Of a stretch of 64,000 nucleotides of DNA, positions 1 to 8,454 are shown piece after piece. A model generated the notes under the pieces. It searched no databases. It was given only the letters and a program-made list of their open reading frames with translations, and had not been told where the DNA came from. Numbering within the stretch: the stretch's first letter is position 1; each line of letters starts with the position of its first letter. Origin of the DNA: Arsenicitalea aurantiaca (lineage in GTDB: Bacteria; Pseudomonadota; Alphaproteobacteria; Rhizobiales; Devosiaceae); the NCBI RefSeq assembly GCF_003994485.1, contig NZ_RZNJ01000004.1, forward strand, positions 186,001 to 250,000. The letters run 5' to 3'. The position numbers and the translations under genes are program-made.

Positions 1-684
1 GCAGATCTGCCGTAGGGCCGAGAGCAAGGCGCGCGGCGCAGGGTAGAAGCCTCCCTCGCCCTGTACCGGCTCGAGGATGATGGCCGCCGTGCGGGCGGGC
101 GGCAGGTCGGCCTTGAAGAGCCGTTCGAGGGCTGCGAGCGTGTCTTCGACCGATACCCCGTGCAGGGAGATAGGAAAGGGCAGCCGGAAGACTTCGCCGG
201 GCATCGGCCCGAACTCGGCCTTATAGGGATGGACCTTCCCCGTCAGTGACATGCCCATGAAGGTTCGCCCGTGAAACGCACCTCCGAAGGCGATGACGCC
301 GGACCGCCCCGTCGCGGCTCGGGCGATCTTGACCGCATTTTCGACCGCTTCTGCACCGGTCGTGACGAAGATCGTCTTCTTGGCGAAATCGCCCGGAACC
401 GCTGCGTTGAGCCGCTCGGCGAGCGAGACGTAGTTCTCGTAGGGCACGACCTGGTGACAGGTGTGGGTGAACCGGTCGAGCTGGTCGCGGGCCGCGGCCA
501 TCACGCGCGGGTGGCGATGGCCTGTGTTGACGACGGCGATGCCGGCAGCGAAGTCGATGTAGCGCCTGCCCTCGGCATCCCAGATTTCCGCATTCTCGGC
601 GCGCGCGGCATAGACCTGCGTCGCGACGCCCACTCCGCGCGCAATCGCTGCGCTGCGGCGCTCGATCAGGCTCAGATCGCTCAT
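1..684 (-). CDS. gabT: 4-aminobutyrate-type class III aminotransferase, N-terminal part
   Basis: PLP-dependent transaminase expected to move the amino group of 4-aminobutyrate (or a related omega-amino acid) to 2-oxoglutarate. Only the first 228 codons are in the window; the gene runs off position 1, so the PLP lysine is not visible. Seen: TTGAEAVENAVK (residues 108-119) and FGGAFHGRT (133-141), the PLP-phosphate and ring-stacking segments of class III enzymes, and a GEGGF segment near the cut. ATG at 684 follows GGAG by 6 bases. It lies 51 bases downstream of the FAD dehydrogenase on the same strand, so it is probably the last visible gene of an operon with the dehydrogenase and the aldehyde dehydrogenase. 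The exact substrate is inferred. Confidence 0.85.
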   Translation of the reverse strand, partial: MSDLSLIERRSAAIARGVGVATQVYAARAENAEIWDAEGRRYIDFAAGIAVVNTGHRHPRVMAAARDQLDRFTHTCHQVVPYENYVSLAERLNAAVPGDFAKKTIFVTTGAEAVENAVKIARAATGRSGVIAFGGAFHGRTFMGMSLTGKVHPYKAEFGPMPGEVFRLPFPISLHGVSVEDTLAALERLFKADLPPARTAAIILEPVQGEGGFYPAPRALLSALRQIC

Positions 685-735
685 TGTGTTCTCCACTCTC
701 TCGCTTCGCATCGCCGGCTTGTGCCGCGGCCGCCC

Positions 736-2091
736 TCAGATGATTTTGCCCGGGTTGAGCAGCCCCTTGGGGTCGAGCGCAGCCTTGATCGCGCGCATCG
801 CTGCGATCTCGGCGGCGGACCGGGAATGGTCGAGCCAGTCGCGCTTCAGCCGTCCGATCCCGTGCTCGGCGGAGATCGATCCCCCGAGCGCCCGCACGAG
901 CCCATAGGCGGTCTCTTCGACGCGATGGACGAGTGCGGGATCCGCGCGCGGCAGGGTGACGACGACATGCAGGTTGCCGTCCCCCACATGGCCGAAGACA
1001 TAGCTGCGCAGATCCGGATCGAGCGCGCCCAGATCCTCCCGGCATCGACGGGCGAAGCCGTCCATCGCCACAACCGGCAGGCTGACGTCGAGATTGATCT
1101 CATGGGTCAGCGGCGTCTCGAGATGATCCATGTGCCGGATGTCCCAGAAGCGGTCCGCTTCGGCCTGCGAAGAAGCGATCAGGGCATCGCGCACGATCCC
1201 CTCCGAATAGGCGTCGGCGAGGAGGTCCGTGAGCCCTCCCCCCTCGCATTCGATAAGGAGCGCGATGTCCGGGTCGGGCGAGAAGAGGCCCCGGCCGCCG
1301 CAGAGCAGGAAGTGATCCTGCCACATCACCTCAAAGGCCGAGAGCGTCGTCTTCGCGCGCGCCGAGCGCAGGAGCTTGAGTGCAGCCGGGAAATCGGGGA
1401 GCGCACAGAGCGCCGTTTCGGCAGGAGGCGGCAGGGGCTTCAGCCGCAGCACTGCGCGCGTCACGACCCCGAGCGTTCCTTCCGACCCGATGAAGAGCTG
1501 CGCGAGATTATAGCCCGAATTGTCCTTGGTGAATTTGACGAGGTGGCTCAGCACCGTGCCGTCCATCAGCACGCATTCGAGACCGAGGACGTTCTGCCGG
1601 ACCGTGCCGTGGCCGATGACACGCGTTCCTCCGGCATTGGTTGCGATGGCGCCACCGATATGGGCCGAGCCGCGCGCGCCATAGTCGATGGGCAGGAGGA
1701 AGCCGGCTGCACGGGCTGCATCCTGCGCGGTCTGGAGGATCGTGCCGGCACGCAGGGTCATCGTACCCTCCTCGGCATCGATGTCCTCGATGCCCTCGAG
1801 GCGGGCGAGCGACAGGGCGATCTCCCCGCCGAGGGGGTTGGCCCCTGCTGCAAGCCCGGTGAGCCCGCCCTGCACGACGACCGGCTGGTCATGGGCGTGA
1901 CAGATTGCAAGCGCCGCGGAAACCTCCTCGACGCTGCGTGGCCTCAGCAGCGCAAGTGGAGCGACAGCTGATGGCGCACCGCTCGCATCGCGAAGCCGGG
2001 CCGCCATCAGGCGCGACCCGGCAAGGACGCCATCGTCACCCAAAGCGGCCAAGAGGGCCCTCAGCACCGGCTGATCGGGCAGCACCGTCAT
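736..2091 (-). CDS. FAD-linked 2-hydroxyacid dehydrogenase (GlcD/D-lactate dehydrogenase family)
   Basis: 451-residue cytoplasmic flavoprotein that should oxidise a D-2-hydroxyacid to the 2-oxoacid. The N-terminal half is a PCMH-type FAD domain with the glycine-rich segment GGLTGLAAGANP. The C-terminal half is an FAD-oxidase C domain with HVGDGNLH (368-375), whose histidines are metal or substrate ligands in D-lactate and D-2-hydroxyglutarate dehydrogenases, and SAEHGIG (407-413). The ATG at 2091 overlaps the TGA of the upstream aldehyde dehydrogenase by one base (TGATG), so the two are translationally coupled; longer reading frames upstream are only read-through of an open frame. Candidates are D-lactate, glycolate or D-2-hydroxyglutarate; the sequence alone does not decide between them. 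Confidence 0.9.
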   Translation of the reverse strand: MTVLPDQPVLRALLAALGDDGVLAGSRLMAARLRDASGAPSAVAPLALLRPRSVEEVSAALAICHAHDQPVVVQGGLTGLAAGANPLGGEIALSLARLEGIEDIDAEEGTMTLRAGTILQTAQDAARAAGFLLPIDYGARGSAHIGGAIATNAGGTRVIGHGTVRQNVLGLECVLMDGTVLSHLVKFTKDNSGYNLAQLFIGSEGTLGVVTRAVLRLKPLPPPAETALCALPDFPAALKLLRSARAKTTLSAFEVMWQDHFLLCGGRGLFSPDPDIALLIECEGGGLTDLLADAYSEGIVRDALIASSQAEADRFWDIRHMDHLETPLTHEINLDVSLPVVAMDGFARRCREDLGALDPDLRSYVFGHVGDGNLHVVVTLPRADPALVHRVEETAYGLVRALGGSISAEHGIGRLKRDWLDHSRSAAEIAAMRAIKAALDPKGLLNPGKII

Positions 2092-3560
2092 CACGCACCG
2101 GCTCTGGGCGAGGCCGATATGATCTGCCTTATACCAGTAAAGCCCTCGATCGCTGCGAGGCCCAATTCGCGTCCGAAACCGCTGGCGCCGAACCCGCCCC
2201 AATTGCCCTGCGGGAACACCATCTGTCCGGTGTTGACCCAGACATTGCCCGCGCGCAGCGCGCGCCCGACGCGCTCGGCCCGCTCGATATCGCCGCTCAG
2301 CACGACCGCACCGAGCCCGAACGGCGTATCGGCGGCAAGCGCGACCCCTTCGGCCTCGGTGCGGAAACGTCGCGTGACCAGAACCGGGCCGAAGATCTCC
2401 TCGCGCCAGAGCCGGCTCGTCACCGGCACGTTTCCATAGATCGTCGGCGCCACGTAATATCCCGGTCGCCCGAGAGCATCCCCGCCCGCCAGGCATGCGA
2501 GGCCTTCCGCGCGGGCCGCATCGAAAAAGCCGATGACCTTTTCGTACTGGGCCGACGAGGTCAGGGGACCAAGCGTCGTGGCTGGATCGAGCGGGTCGCC
2601 AATCGTCATGGTGCGGGCAAGTTCGACGAGCCGCTCTTCGAGGGCGTCGGCTATGCCTTCCTGCACGATGAGGCGCGAATTGGCCGAACAGACCTGCCCG
2701 CAATTGGTGAAGATGCCCTCGGCGACGATCTGCGCCGCCCAGTCCGGATCGACGTCATCAAAAACGATGATCGGCGATTTTCCGCCCAGCTCGAGGGTAA
2801 CGGGCACGGCACGCTCCGCCGCGGCCGCCATCACCGAACTGCCCACCCTGTTGCTGCCGGTGAACGAGATCTTGGCGATGCGCAGATCGCGCACGAGGCG
2901 CTCGCCCGCCTCCGGCCCCCCGACGAGGATGTTGAGAACACCCGGCGGCAGGCCCGCGGCGATCGCCGCGCTGCCGAGCGACAACTCGGCAAAGGGGGTG
3001 ACCTCGGAGACCTTCAGCACGACCGTGCACCCGGCAACGAGCGCCGGCGCAACCTTCCATGCGGCGGTGGTCAGCGGAAAATTCCACGGCACGATCAAGG
3101 CGACAGGACCGAGCGGCAGCCGATCCTTATGTGCGACGAGCCCCCCTTCAAGGCCCGGCACATCCTCCTCGCCCGGCAGCCCGGCAAGGCTCGCATAATA
3201 CCGGTAGCAGGCAACGGCATCGTCGACGTCCATGAGGGCCTGCGCGAGGGGCTTGCCGTTATTGCGTGCGGTGAGCCGCGCAAGATCGTTCCGCCTTTGG
3301 TCCAGATGGTCGGCGATCGCATCGAGAAAGCCTGCGCGCGCCTTGAACGAAAGCGATGACCAGGACACGAAGGCTCGTTCGGCCGCTTCGACTGCACTCT
3401 CGACATCCTGCGGCCCAGCGAACGCCACTTCGCCGATGACCTGCCCGTCAATCGGGGAGAGAATGGCGAGCCGGTCCTGGTTCGCAGCCTCGATGAAGCG
3501 CCCATCGATGAAGAGGCGGTCCTCGAGGATTTCGACCGTGTTCGAGACGCTTCCGACCAA
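2091..3560 (-). CDS. NAD(P)-dependent aldehyde dehydrogenase
   Basis: 489-residue enzyme that oxidises an aldehyde to the acid, of the usual family length. Catalytic elements seen: PWNFPL (158-163, oxyanion Asn160), LELGGKSP (general base Glu257) and NCGQVC (nucleophile Cys291). I place the start at TTG 3560 because GGAGGGG stands just upstream and no in-frame ATG precedes the conserved N-terminus; the open frame itself continues to 3725. Together with the following hydroxyacid dehydrogenase and GabT-like transaminase it could act in 4-aminobutyrate, succinate semialdehyde or similar C4 metabolism, which is an inference from neighbours. The divergent MerR-XRE-cupin regulator at 3707 probably controls it. 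Confidence 0.88.
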   Translation of the reverse strand: MVGSVSNTVEILEDRLFIDGRFIEAANQDRLAILSPIDGQVIGEVAFAGPQDVESAVEAAERAFVSWSSLSFKARAGFLDAIADHLDQRRNDLARLTARNNGKPLAQALMDVDDAVACYRYYASLAGLPGEEDVPGLEGGLVAHKDRLPLGPVALIVPWNFPLTTAAWKVAPALVAGCTVVLKVSEVTPFAELSLGSAAIAAGLPPGVLNILVGGPEAGERLVRDLRIAKISFTGSNRVGSSVMAAAAERAVPVTLELGGKSPIIVFDDVDPDWAAQIVAEGIFTNCGQVCSANSRLIVQEGIADALEERLVELARTMTIGDPLDPATTLGPLTSSAQYEKVIGFFDAARAEGLACLAGGDALGRPGYYVAPTIYGNVPVTSRLWREEIFGPVLVTRRFRTEAEGVALAADTPFGLGAVVLSGDIERAERVGRALRAGNVWVNTGQMVFPQGNWGGFGASGFGRELGLAAIEGFTGIRQIISASPRAGA

Positions 3561-3580
3561 GATCCCCTCCAGGCAGGACT

Positions 3581-3619
3581 CTACATTTATTCTGTAGCTT
3601 TCTATTGGAAGCAGCTTCC
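3581..3619. promoter_or_regulatory. Candidate operators in divergent promoter region
   Basis: Two short inverted repeats lie between the divergent aldehyde dehydrogenase and regulator genes: CTACA-7-TGTAG (3581-3597), overlapping the leader of the dehydrogenase mRNA, and the perfect palindrome GGAAGC-A-GCTTCC (3607-3619). Both are suitable sizes for dimer-binding regulators. Function is inferred from position only. Confidence 0.35.
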
Positions 3620-3653
3620 GCTGATGCCGGCAAGGAAAATCGTCACGGGCTGG

Positions 3654-3690
3654 GCTTTGGCGCAGCCGCGGGCTAAGGATGCGCCAAAGC
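3654..3690. promoter_or_regulatory. 11-base perfect inverted repeat before regulator gene
   Basis: GCTTTGGCGCA (3654-3664) and its exact reverse complement (3680-3690) are separated by 15 bases and end 16 bases before the regulator ATG. It could be the autoregulatory operator of the regulator, or an mRNA hairpin in its leader. The spacing between arm centres, 26 bases, is about two and a half helical turns. Confidence 0.4.
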
Positions 3691-3706
3691 GCGGAGGAGA
3701 AACGCG

Positions 3707-4501
3707 ATGGAGCCGCCCACGGCATTGAGGATCGGCGAGGTCGCCCGGCTCGTGGGGGTGTCCGTGTCCACCCTCAGGCTCTGGGAGACCCAGGGGCTCG
3801 TCACGCCACATCGCCTCGAAAGCGGACAGCGCATCTATTCGCCCGAGAATGTCGAGGCGTTGCGCGAAATCCAGCGCCTGCGGCAGGATGAGGGGCTGAA
3901 CGCCGCAGCGATCCGGACGACCCTTGTGCCACGGCGTTCCTCGTCCCGACCGCGCAGTGCTGCGCGCACCGGGCCACGCCTGCGTGCGCTGCGTCGCGCC
4001 TCAGGGCTCACCCTGGGACGGCTTGCCGAGGCGATCGGCATCGCCCCTTCGGTGCTCTCGACCTTCGAGCGCACCTCGCAGGGGATCGCCTTCAAGACCT
4101 TGAGCGATCTTGCGAGGTATTTCGGCACATCGGTTTCCGAGCTCTCCGGCGACGGCACCCGCGAGGGACGACCGCTGGTGCGCGCCGGCCAGTGGCGGCG
4201 TTGGCCCGAGACGACCCCCGGCGTCACCGTGCAATTGCTGGCCGAGGGGCGCAATCAGATGGATTGCCACCGCTTCGTCCTCGCGCCCGGCGCATCGTCG
4301 GAAGGGGCCTATCGTCACGAGGGGGAGGAGTTCATGCATATCCTCACCGGCCGCCTCGAAGTCACGCTGGATGGCCTCGAGACCGTGGTGCTCGATCCGG
4401 GCGATTCCCTTTATTTCGCGAGCAGCCGGCATCACGCCTGGCGCAACATCCATGATGGCGAGACGATCCTCATCTGGATCAACACCCCGCCGACCTTCTA
4501 G
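3707..4501 (+). CDS. MerR-XRE-cupin fusion transcriptional regulator
   Basis: 264-residue regulator with three recognisable modules: a MerR-type winged helix (about 6-75; LRIGEVARLVGVS, then LRLWETQGLV), an XRE/HTH_3 helix-turn-helix (about 90-146; LTLGRLAEAIGIAPSVLSTFE), and a C-terminal cupin_2 barrel (about 190-260; HEGEEFMHILTG and PGDSLYF) that would bind a small-molecule ligand. Either DNA-binding domain alone is normally enough, so having both is unusual. ATG at 3707 follows GGAGGAGA by 7 bases. It is divergent from the aldehyde dehydrogenase operon, which it most likely controls in response to a metabolite bound by the cupin. The ligand is unknown. Confidence 0.85.
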   Translation: MEPPTALRIGEVARLVGVSVSTLRLWETQGLVTPHRLESGQRIYSPENVEALREIQRLRQDEGLNAAAIRTTLVPRRSSSRPRSAARTGPRLRALRRASGLTLGRLAEAIGIAPSVLSTFERTSQGIAFKTLSDLARYFGTSVSELSGDGTREGRPLVRAGQWRRWPETTPGVTVQLLAEGRNQMDCHRFVLAPGASSEGAYRHEGEEFMHILTGRLEVTLDGLETVVLDPGDSLYFASSRHHAWRNIHDGETILIWINTPPTF

Positions 4502-4510
4502 GGACCCGGC

Positions 4511-5314
4511 TTATCCGAAGCGAGTTTCGAGCCAGTCCACGGCAAAGGCGACGATCGGCGCAGCCTCGACGAGCACGCTCGGGGCCTCTCCGACCGGGCC
4601 CTGCCGACCCGCTCCGGTCGCTAGGAAGCGCCTGACGATCTCGGCAAAATAATCATCGGCAAGCCCGTCGACGACGGGATCGGACGTATCGAACTCCTCT
4701 ACCATCCGCCAGACGACCCCGTCAGGCGTCGCGAACGGCACCTCAACCCGCTTGATGCGCTTGCCGGGGATCCTGGCCAGGTGCTCGGCATGGTGAAGGA
4801 GCGTCATCGTATCGAGCGGACACCCGACCATCAGCACCTTGCCGCCAGCTGCAACGAGCTTGCCCAGAGGGGAAGCTGGCCCGTAGCCATAATCGAGTGC
4901 GTGCCCCTCGGTCAGCCAGCTTGCCCGCGCGCCGAGCGCTACCATCGACGCCCCGGGGTTTCCGCTGCGCACCGCGCCGGGTGTCGTGCGCAGGAATTCG
5001 GGGAGGACGCCATTGTCGCGGGTCGCACGCGAAGAGAGCGGGTCGAAGGCGGGCACGTGCTGCCGCCACGCCGCGGGCACCCGCCCGTCCTCATCGAGCA
5101 GCGCGTCATGGCGCGTGTCCCAATCGGCATAGGCCATCAGCGTGCCCGCAGGCCCCAATACGTCCCGGAGCGCCCCGATCAGCGCGTCGGGACCGTTCAG
5201 CAGCCGGCCCACCCGGCTCATGGCTGCATGCACCATCACCAGATCGCCCGCCCCGACCCCGAGGACCGAAAGGTCATCGGCCAGCCGGGCCCGCGTGACG
5301 AATTGCTCGTCCAT
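4511..5314 (-). CDS. Aminoglycoside N(3)-acetyltransferase family protein
   Basis: 267-residue GNAT-unrelated acetyltransferase of the AAC(3) family, which transfers acetyl from acetyl-CoA to the 3-amino group of 2-deoxystreptamine aminoglycosides. Seen: the N-terminal VMVHAAMSRVG segment (26-36), SGNPGASMVALG (117-128), DYGYGPASPLGKL (141-153) and LLHHAEHLA (172-180), in the order found in the AAC(3)-II/III/VI group, including the family's active-site histidine region. The start at 5314 has GGAGG six bases upstream; the frame stays open to 5353. There is no mobile element next to it, so this looks like a chromosomal environmental homologue. Whether it acetylates any clinical aminoglycoside cannot be told; convergent to the regulator at 3707. 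Confidence 0.85.
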   Translation of the reverse strand: MDEQFVTRARLADDLSVLGVGAGDLVMVHAAMSRVGRLLNGPDALIGALRDVLGPAGTLMAYADWDTRHDALLDEDGRVPAAWRQHVPAFDPLSSRATRDNGVLPEFLRTTPGAVRSGNPGASMVALGARASWLTEGHALDYGYGPASPLGKLVAAGGKVLMVGCPLDTMTLLHHAEHLARIPGKRIKRVEVPFATPDGVVWRMVEEFDTSDPVVDGLADDYFAEIVRRFLATGAGRQGPVGEAPSVLVEAAPIVAFAVDWLETRFG

Positions 5315-5436
5315 CGCCAACCTCCACGTCGTGGCAGAGCCTAGCCCGGGCAAAATGCGCTGTCATCGGGTCGCGCCATTGACGCGTCGGGCGCGATGGC
5401 CGAGCCTGCGCCCTTTCAAGAACCGGAGAGTGTAGC

Positions 5437-6198
5437 GTGAGCGCAGAGCAAGCAGGTGCGGTGCTGGTAGTGGGGGCAAGTCGCGGCATCGGACGGGCCA
5501 TCGCCCATGCCACGAGCCGCAAGGGGTTCGGCGTAGGCGTCCTCTGTCGCAAGCCGGCCGACGCCGATGCGGTTGCAGCCGAGATCGCTGAGGCCGGCGG
5601 CAGAGCCCTGCCGCTCGTTGCCGACGTGACCGATTACCCCGCCATGGCGCGTGCGACGGCGATGCTGGCGGACTGGGGGAACGGGCTTTCCGGCCTCGTC
5701 AACAATGCCGGCGTGATCGAACCTATCGCCCGGCTCGGCGACACCGATCCCGGTCGCTGGGCTCAGGCGATCGAGATCAATCTCGTCGGCGCCTATAACG
5801 GCATCCGCGCCGCCCTGCCCCTGATGGCGGGTGGGGGCACCATCGTCAACATATCGAGCGGCGCCGCGGGGAACCCGCTTGAGGGCTGGAGCGCCTATTG
5901 CACGGCAAAGGCCGGCCTCGCCATGCTGACCCGCGCGCTCCATCACGAATATGGCGCATCGGGCCTATGTGCCTATGGCTTCCGCCCAGGCGTCGTCGAT
6001 ACCGGCATGCAGGCCGAAATCCGGCAATCGGGGATCAATCCGGTGAGCCAGCTGCCGCGAGACGCTCTCCTCGCCCCCGAAATCCCCGCCGAGGCGGTTG
6101 CATGGCTTCTCGCCAACCGCCCCGAGGATCTTTCGGGCAGCGAAATCGACATCCGCGACGATGCGTTCGCCGCGCGCGTCGCGGGCAGCCGATCCTAG
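5437..6198 (+). CDS. SDR family NAD(P)-dependent oxidoreductase
   Basis: 253-residue short-chain dehydrogenase/reductase. The Rossmann motif GASRGIG is at 13-19, NNAG at 89-92, the catalytic serine at about 140-141 (NISSG) and the YxxxK pair at Tyr154/Lys158 (YCTAK), so the active site is complete. GTG at 5437 is chosen because GGAGAG precedes it and the family motif begins at the expected distance. The protein is the usual classical SDR length. It is a single gene between two minus-strand genes, and its stop shares the tetranucleotide CTAG with the stop of the convergent DadA-like gene. The substrate is unknown. Confidence 0.9.
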   Translation: MSAEQAGAVLVVGASRGIGRAIAHATSRKGFGVGVLCRKPADADAVAAEIAEAGGRALPLVADVTDYPAMARATAMLADWGNGLSGLVNNAGVIEPIARLGDTDPGRWAQAIEINLVGAYNGIRAALPLMAGGGTIVNISSGAAGNPLEGWSAYCTAKAGLAMLTRALHHEYGASGLCAYGFRPGVVDTGMQAEIRQSGINPVSQLPRDALLAPEIPAEAVAWLLANRPEDLSGSEIDIRDDAFAARVAGSRS

Positions 6199-7439
6199 CT
6201 GCCGAAGCGCGCGGCGCTGAAGGGCGCCAGGTCGAGATAGGGCTTTTCGCCCGTCATGGCCTGGCCGAGCAGCTTTCCGGTCGCAGCGCCCAGCGTCAGC
6301 CCATGATGGGCGTGGCCAAAGCCGAACCAGAGATTGCCGTGCTTGGGGGCGCGCCCGATGACCGGCTTCATGTCCGGCGTGCAGGGCCGCGACCCCATCC
6401 AGGGCTGTGGCTCGCGCCTTTCGCCCAAGGGGAAGAACTGCCGGGCGACCCGCTCGGCCGCTTCGAGCTGAACGGGATTGCCCGGCGTATCGAGCGGAGC
6501 AAATTCCGCGCCGGTGGTCAGACGGATACCCTTCAGCATCGGGGCGAGCAGATACCCGGTCTCGCTGTCCAGAAGCCAGTGCCGCAGCGGCTTGTTGTCC
6601 TGCGTGCCGTAATGCATGTGGTAGCCGCGCTTGACAAAGAGCGGCAGGCGATAACCCAGCTGCCGAGTGAGCCCGCGTGACCAGGGCCCGAGGGTGATCA
6701 CCGCCTCTCCCGCCTCGACCGGTCCGGCGTCGGTCGTGACCCGCCAGCCCTTGCCGGCGGTCGCAAGGCTCATGGCGTCGCCGGTCGCCACAACGCCGCC
6801 GAGCTTGCGGAAAAGCGCGACATAAGCGTCCGCGAGGCTGCCCGGATCCTTGATCCCCCAGGGCTCGACCCAGTGGATTGCGCCCGACATCGGGATCATG
6901 ACATCGGGCTCGATGCGCGCCATCTCCGGCCCGTCGATCCGCCGGTTGGTGACCCCGTAGCGCCGCTCGTCATCCTCCGCCTGGGCAAAGGCAATGTCCC
7001 GCGCCTTTGCCGAGCGGAAGACGCGATACCAGCCATCCTTCGAGACGAGATCCTCGGCACCTGCCTCGGCGATCAGCTCGGCATGCGTGTCGACCGAGGA
7101 CAGGATCAGGGGCGCATAATCGGCAACGATCTGCCGGTAGCGCTCGGGGGCCGAATTGTACCAGTACTGCATGATCAGCGGCGCCAGCGCCGGCAGCGCC
7201 GTCGGGCTGTAGCGCGCATCGATCGAGGTGTTCTGGGCGATGCGCAGAAGCGTGCCGAACTCGCGCGGGAAGGCATAGGGCCTGACGCCTTCCTTCTGGA
7301 TGAGACCGGCATTGCCGTAAGAGGTCTCGCGCCCCGGGGTCTTGCGGTCGACCAGAACCACCTGGCGGCCACGCCGCTGCAGGTTGATTGCGGTACAGAT
7401 CCCAACGATCCCCGCGCCCAGAACGATAACGTCAGCCAT
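6195..7439 (-). CDS. DadA-like FAD-dependent amino acid dehydrogenase
   Basis: 414-residue flavoprotein of the DAO superfamily, most like D-amino-acid dehydrogenase (DadA). It should oxidise an amine or D-amino acid to the 2-oxo acid and pass electrons to the respiratory chain. Seen: the N-terminal dinucleotide fold VIVLGAGIVGICTAINLQRR (4-23), SYGNAGLI near residue 44 and the C-terminal FGFGHAHHGLTLGAATGKL segment closing the FAD site. ATG at 7439 gives the fold immediately. The open frame upstream to 7760 has no homologous content. It may be the last gene of the minus-strand TctABC/IclR cluster (145-base gap), which would make an amino or carboxylic acid the shared substrate; this is inference. 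Confidence 0.88.
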   Translation of the reverse strand: MADVIVLGAGIVGICTAINLQRRGRQVVLVDRKTPGRETSYGNAGLIQKEGVRPYAFPREFGTLLRIAQNTSIDARYSPTALPALAPLIMQYWYNSAPERYRQIVADYAPLILSSVDTHAELIAEAGAEDLVSKDGWYRVFRSAKARDIAFAQAEDDERRYGVTNRRIDGPEMARIEPDVMIPMSGAIHWVEPWGIKDPGSLADAYVALFRKLGGVVATGDAMSLATAGKGWRVTTDAGPVEAGEAVITLGPWSRGLTRQLGYRLPLFVKRGYHMHYGTQDNKPLRHWLLDSETGYLLAPMLKGIRLTTGAEFAPLDTPGNPVQLEAAERVARQFFPLGERREPQPWMGSRPCTPDMKPVIGRAPKHGNLWFGFGHAHHGLTLGAATGKLLGQAMTGEKPYLDLAPFSAARFGS

Positions 7440-7584
7440 GACCCAGATCCTTTCCCGCCGGCATGCTCGCACCGGCCCGGTGTGCATGAAAGCACAACCT
7501 GAATCCCGGCCTCTTGGCAACCTTGGGCATCCGCTCCGGACGCAATGCCGCGGCGCGGCAGGTGCATGGCGTCTTGCCGGACCC

Positions 7585-8382
7585 TCAGAAGACCGGCATG
7601 GGCGGAGAGAAATTGGCGAGTTTCGTCGAAAGCCCCTGCATCTCCTTGCCGAGCATGTCGACATAGCCCGCAGCCAGCTGGTCGGTAAGCTTGGCGAGGG
7701 GGCCGGCGATGGTAAGCGCATCATACTGGATCGACCCGGCCCGGTTAACGGGCACGGCAACCGCTACGGCGAACCCATGGGCGGTGGCTTCGCCCCTGCT
7801 GATGGCAAAGGCCTTTTCCCGGATGCGGGCGAGCTCGTCCATCATCGCGCCCTTGTCGACCCCTTCCCCGCCGACGCCACGGGCGAGGACGGGCTGCTCG
7901 AACACATGCTCGCGAACCTCATCGGGCGCATGGGCGAGGAGGACCTTTCCCGTGGCCCCGAACAAAAGCGGCCGGCGGCTCCCCTCCTCGACGATGAACC
8001 GTAGGCCCTCGCTCGATTCTTCCTTGGCGATCACCAGCCGGTCGAAGCCATGCCGGATCGAATAGAAAGCGGTGTTGCCCGACTGCGCGGCGAGGCGCTT
8101 GAGGGCAGGCCGGACGAAATCGGCCATGTCCGACACGCGCTGGCCGAGCAGCGAGCCCAAGGAATAGAGCTTGAGGCCAAGGGTATAAGTGCCGGCGCCC
8201 TCGTCATATTCAAGGAAGCCGGCCGCCTGCAGCGTGCCGGCAAAACGCAGGATCCGGCTGCGGTTGAGACCCGTGCGCTCATGCAGGTCCTTGAGGCGCA
8301 ACGGCCTGTCCTTGTCGAACGCTTCGAGGATCTTGAGCGCGCTCAGCACCGCCTGGACGTGACGCTCGGATTCCTGTGCCAT
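7585..8382 (-). CDS. IclR family transcriptional regulator
   Basis: 265-residue regulator: N-terminal winged HTH (about 8-68; VLSALKILEAFDKDRPLRLK, then LNRSRILRFAGTLQAAGFL) and a C-terminal IclR effector domain (about 80-255) with the glycine-rich GATGKVLLAH and AVAVPVNRAG segments that line the ligand pocket. It sits 72 bases downstream of tctA on the same strand, so it probably regulates the tripartite transporter cluster and may be co-transcribed with it. A short palindrome before the first gene of the cluster (12358-12374) is a candidate operator. The ligand is presumably the transported carboxylate or an intermediate. Confidence 0.92.
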   Translation of the reverse strand: MAQESERHVQAVLSALKILEAFDKDRPLRLKDLHERTGLNRSRILRFAGTLQAAGFLEYDEGAGTYTLGLKLYSLGSLLGQRVSDMADFVRPALKRLAAQSGNTAFYSIRHGFDRLVIAKEESSEGLRFIVEEGSRRPLLFGATGKVLLAHAPDEVREHVFEQPVLARGVGGEGVDKGAMMDELARIREKAFAISRGEATAHGFAVAVAVPVNRAGSIQYDALTIAGPLAKLTDQLAAGYVDMLGKEMQGLSTKLANFSPPMPVF

Positions 8383-8454
8383 GGCCGCCTCCCCTCATGT
8401 ATCCCAGTTGGTCCACCTCGTTATAGAGGACCGATCCGCTGCGCAAGACAGGGC

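Noticed and set aside
271-1971. Open frame of 566 codons on the plus strand
   Set aside because: Antisense of the GabT-like and FAD dehydrogenase genes, both with clear family motifs.
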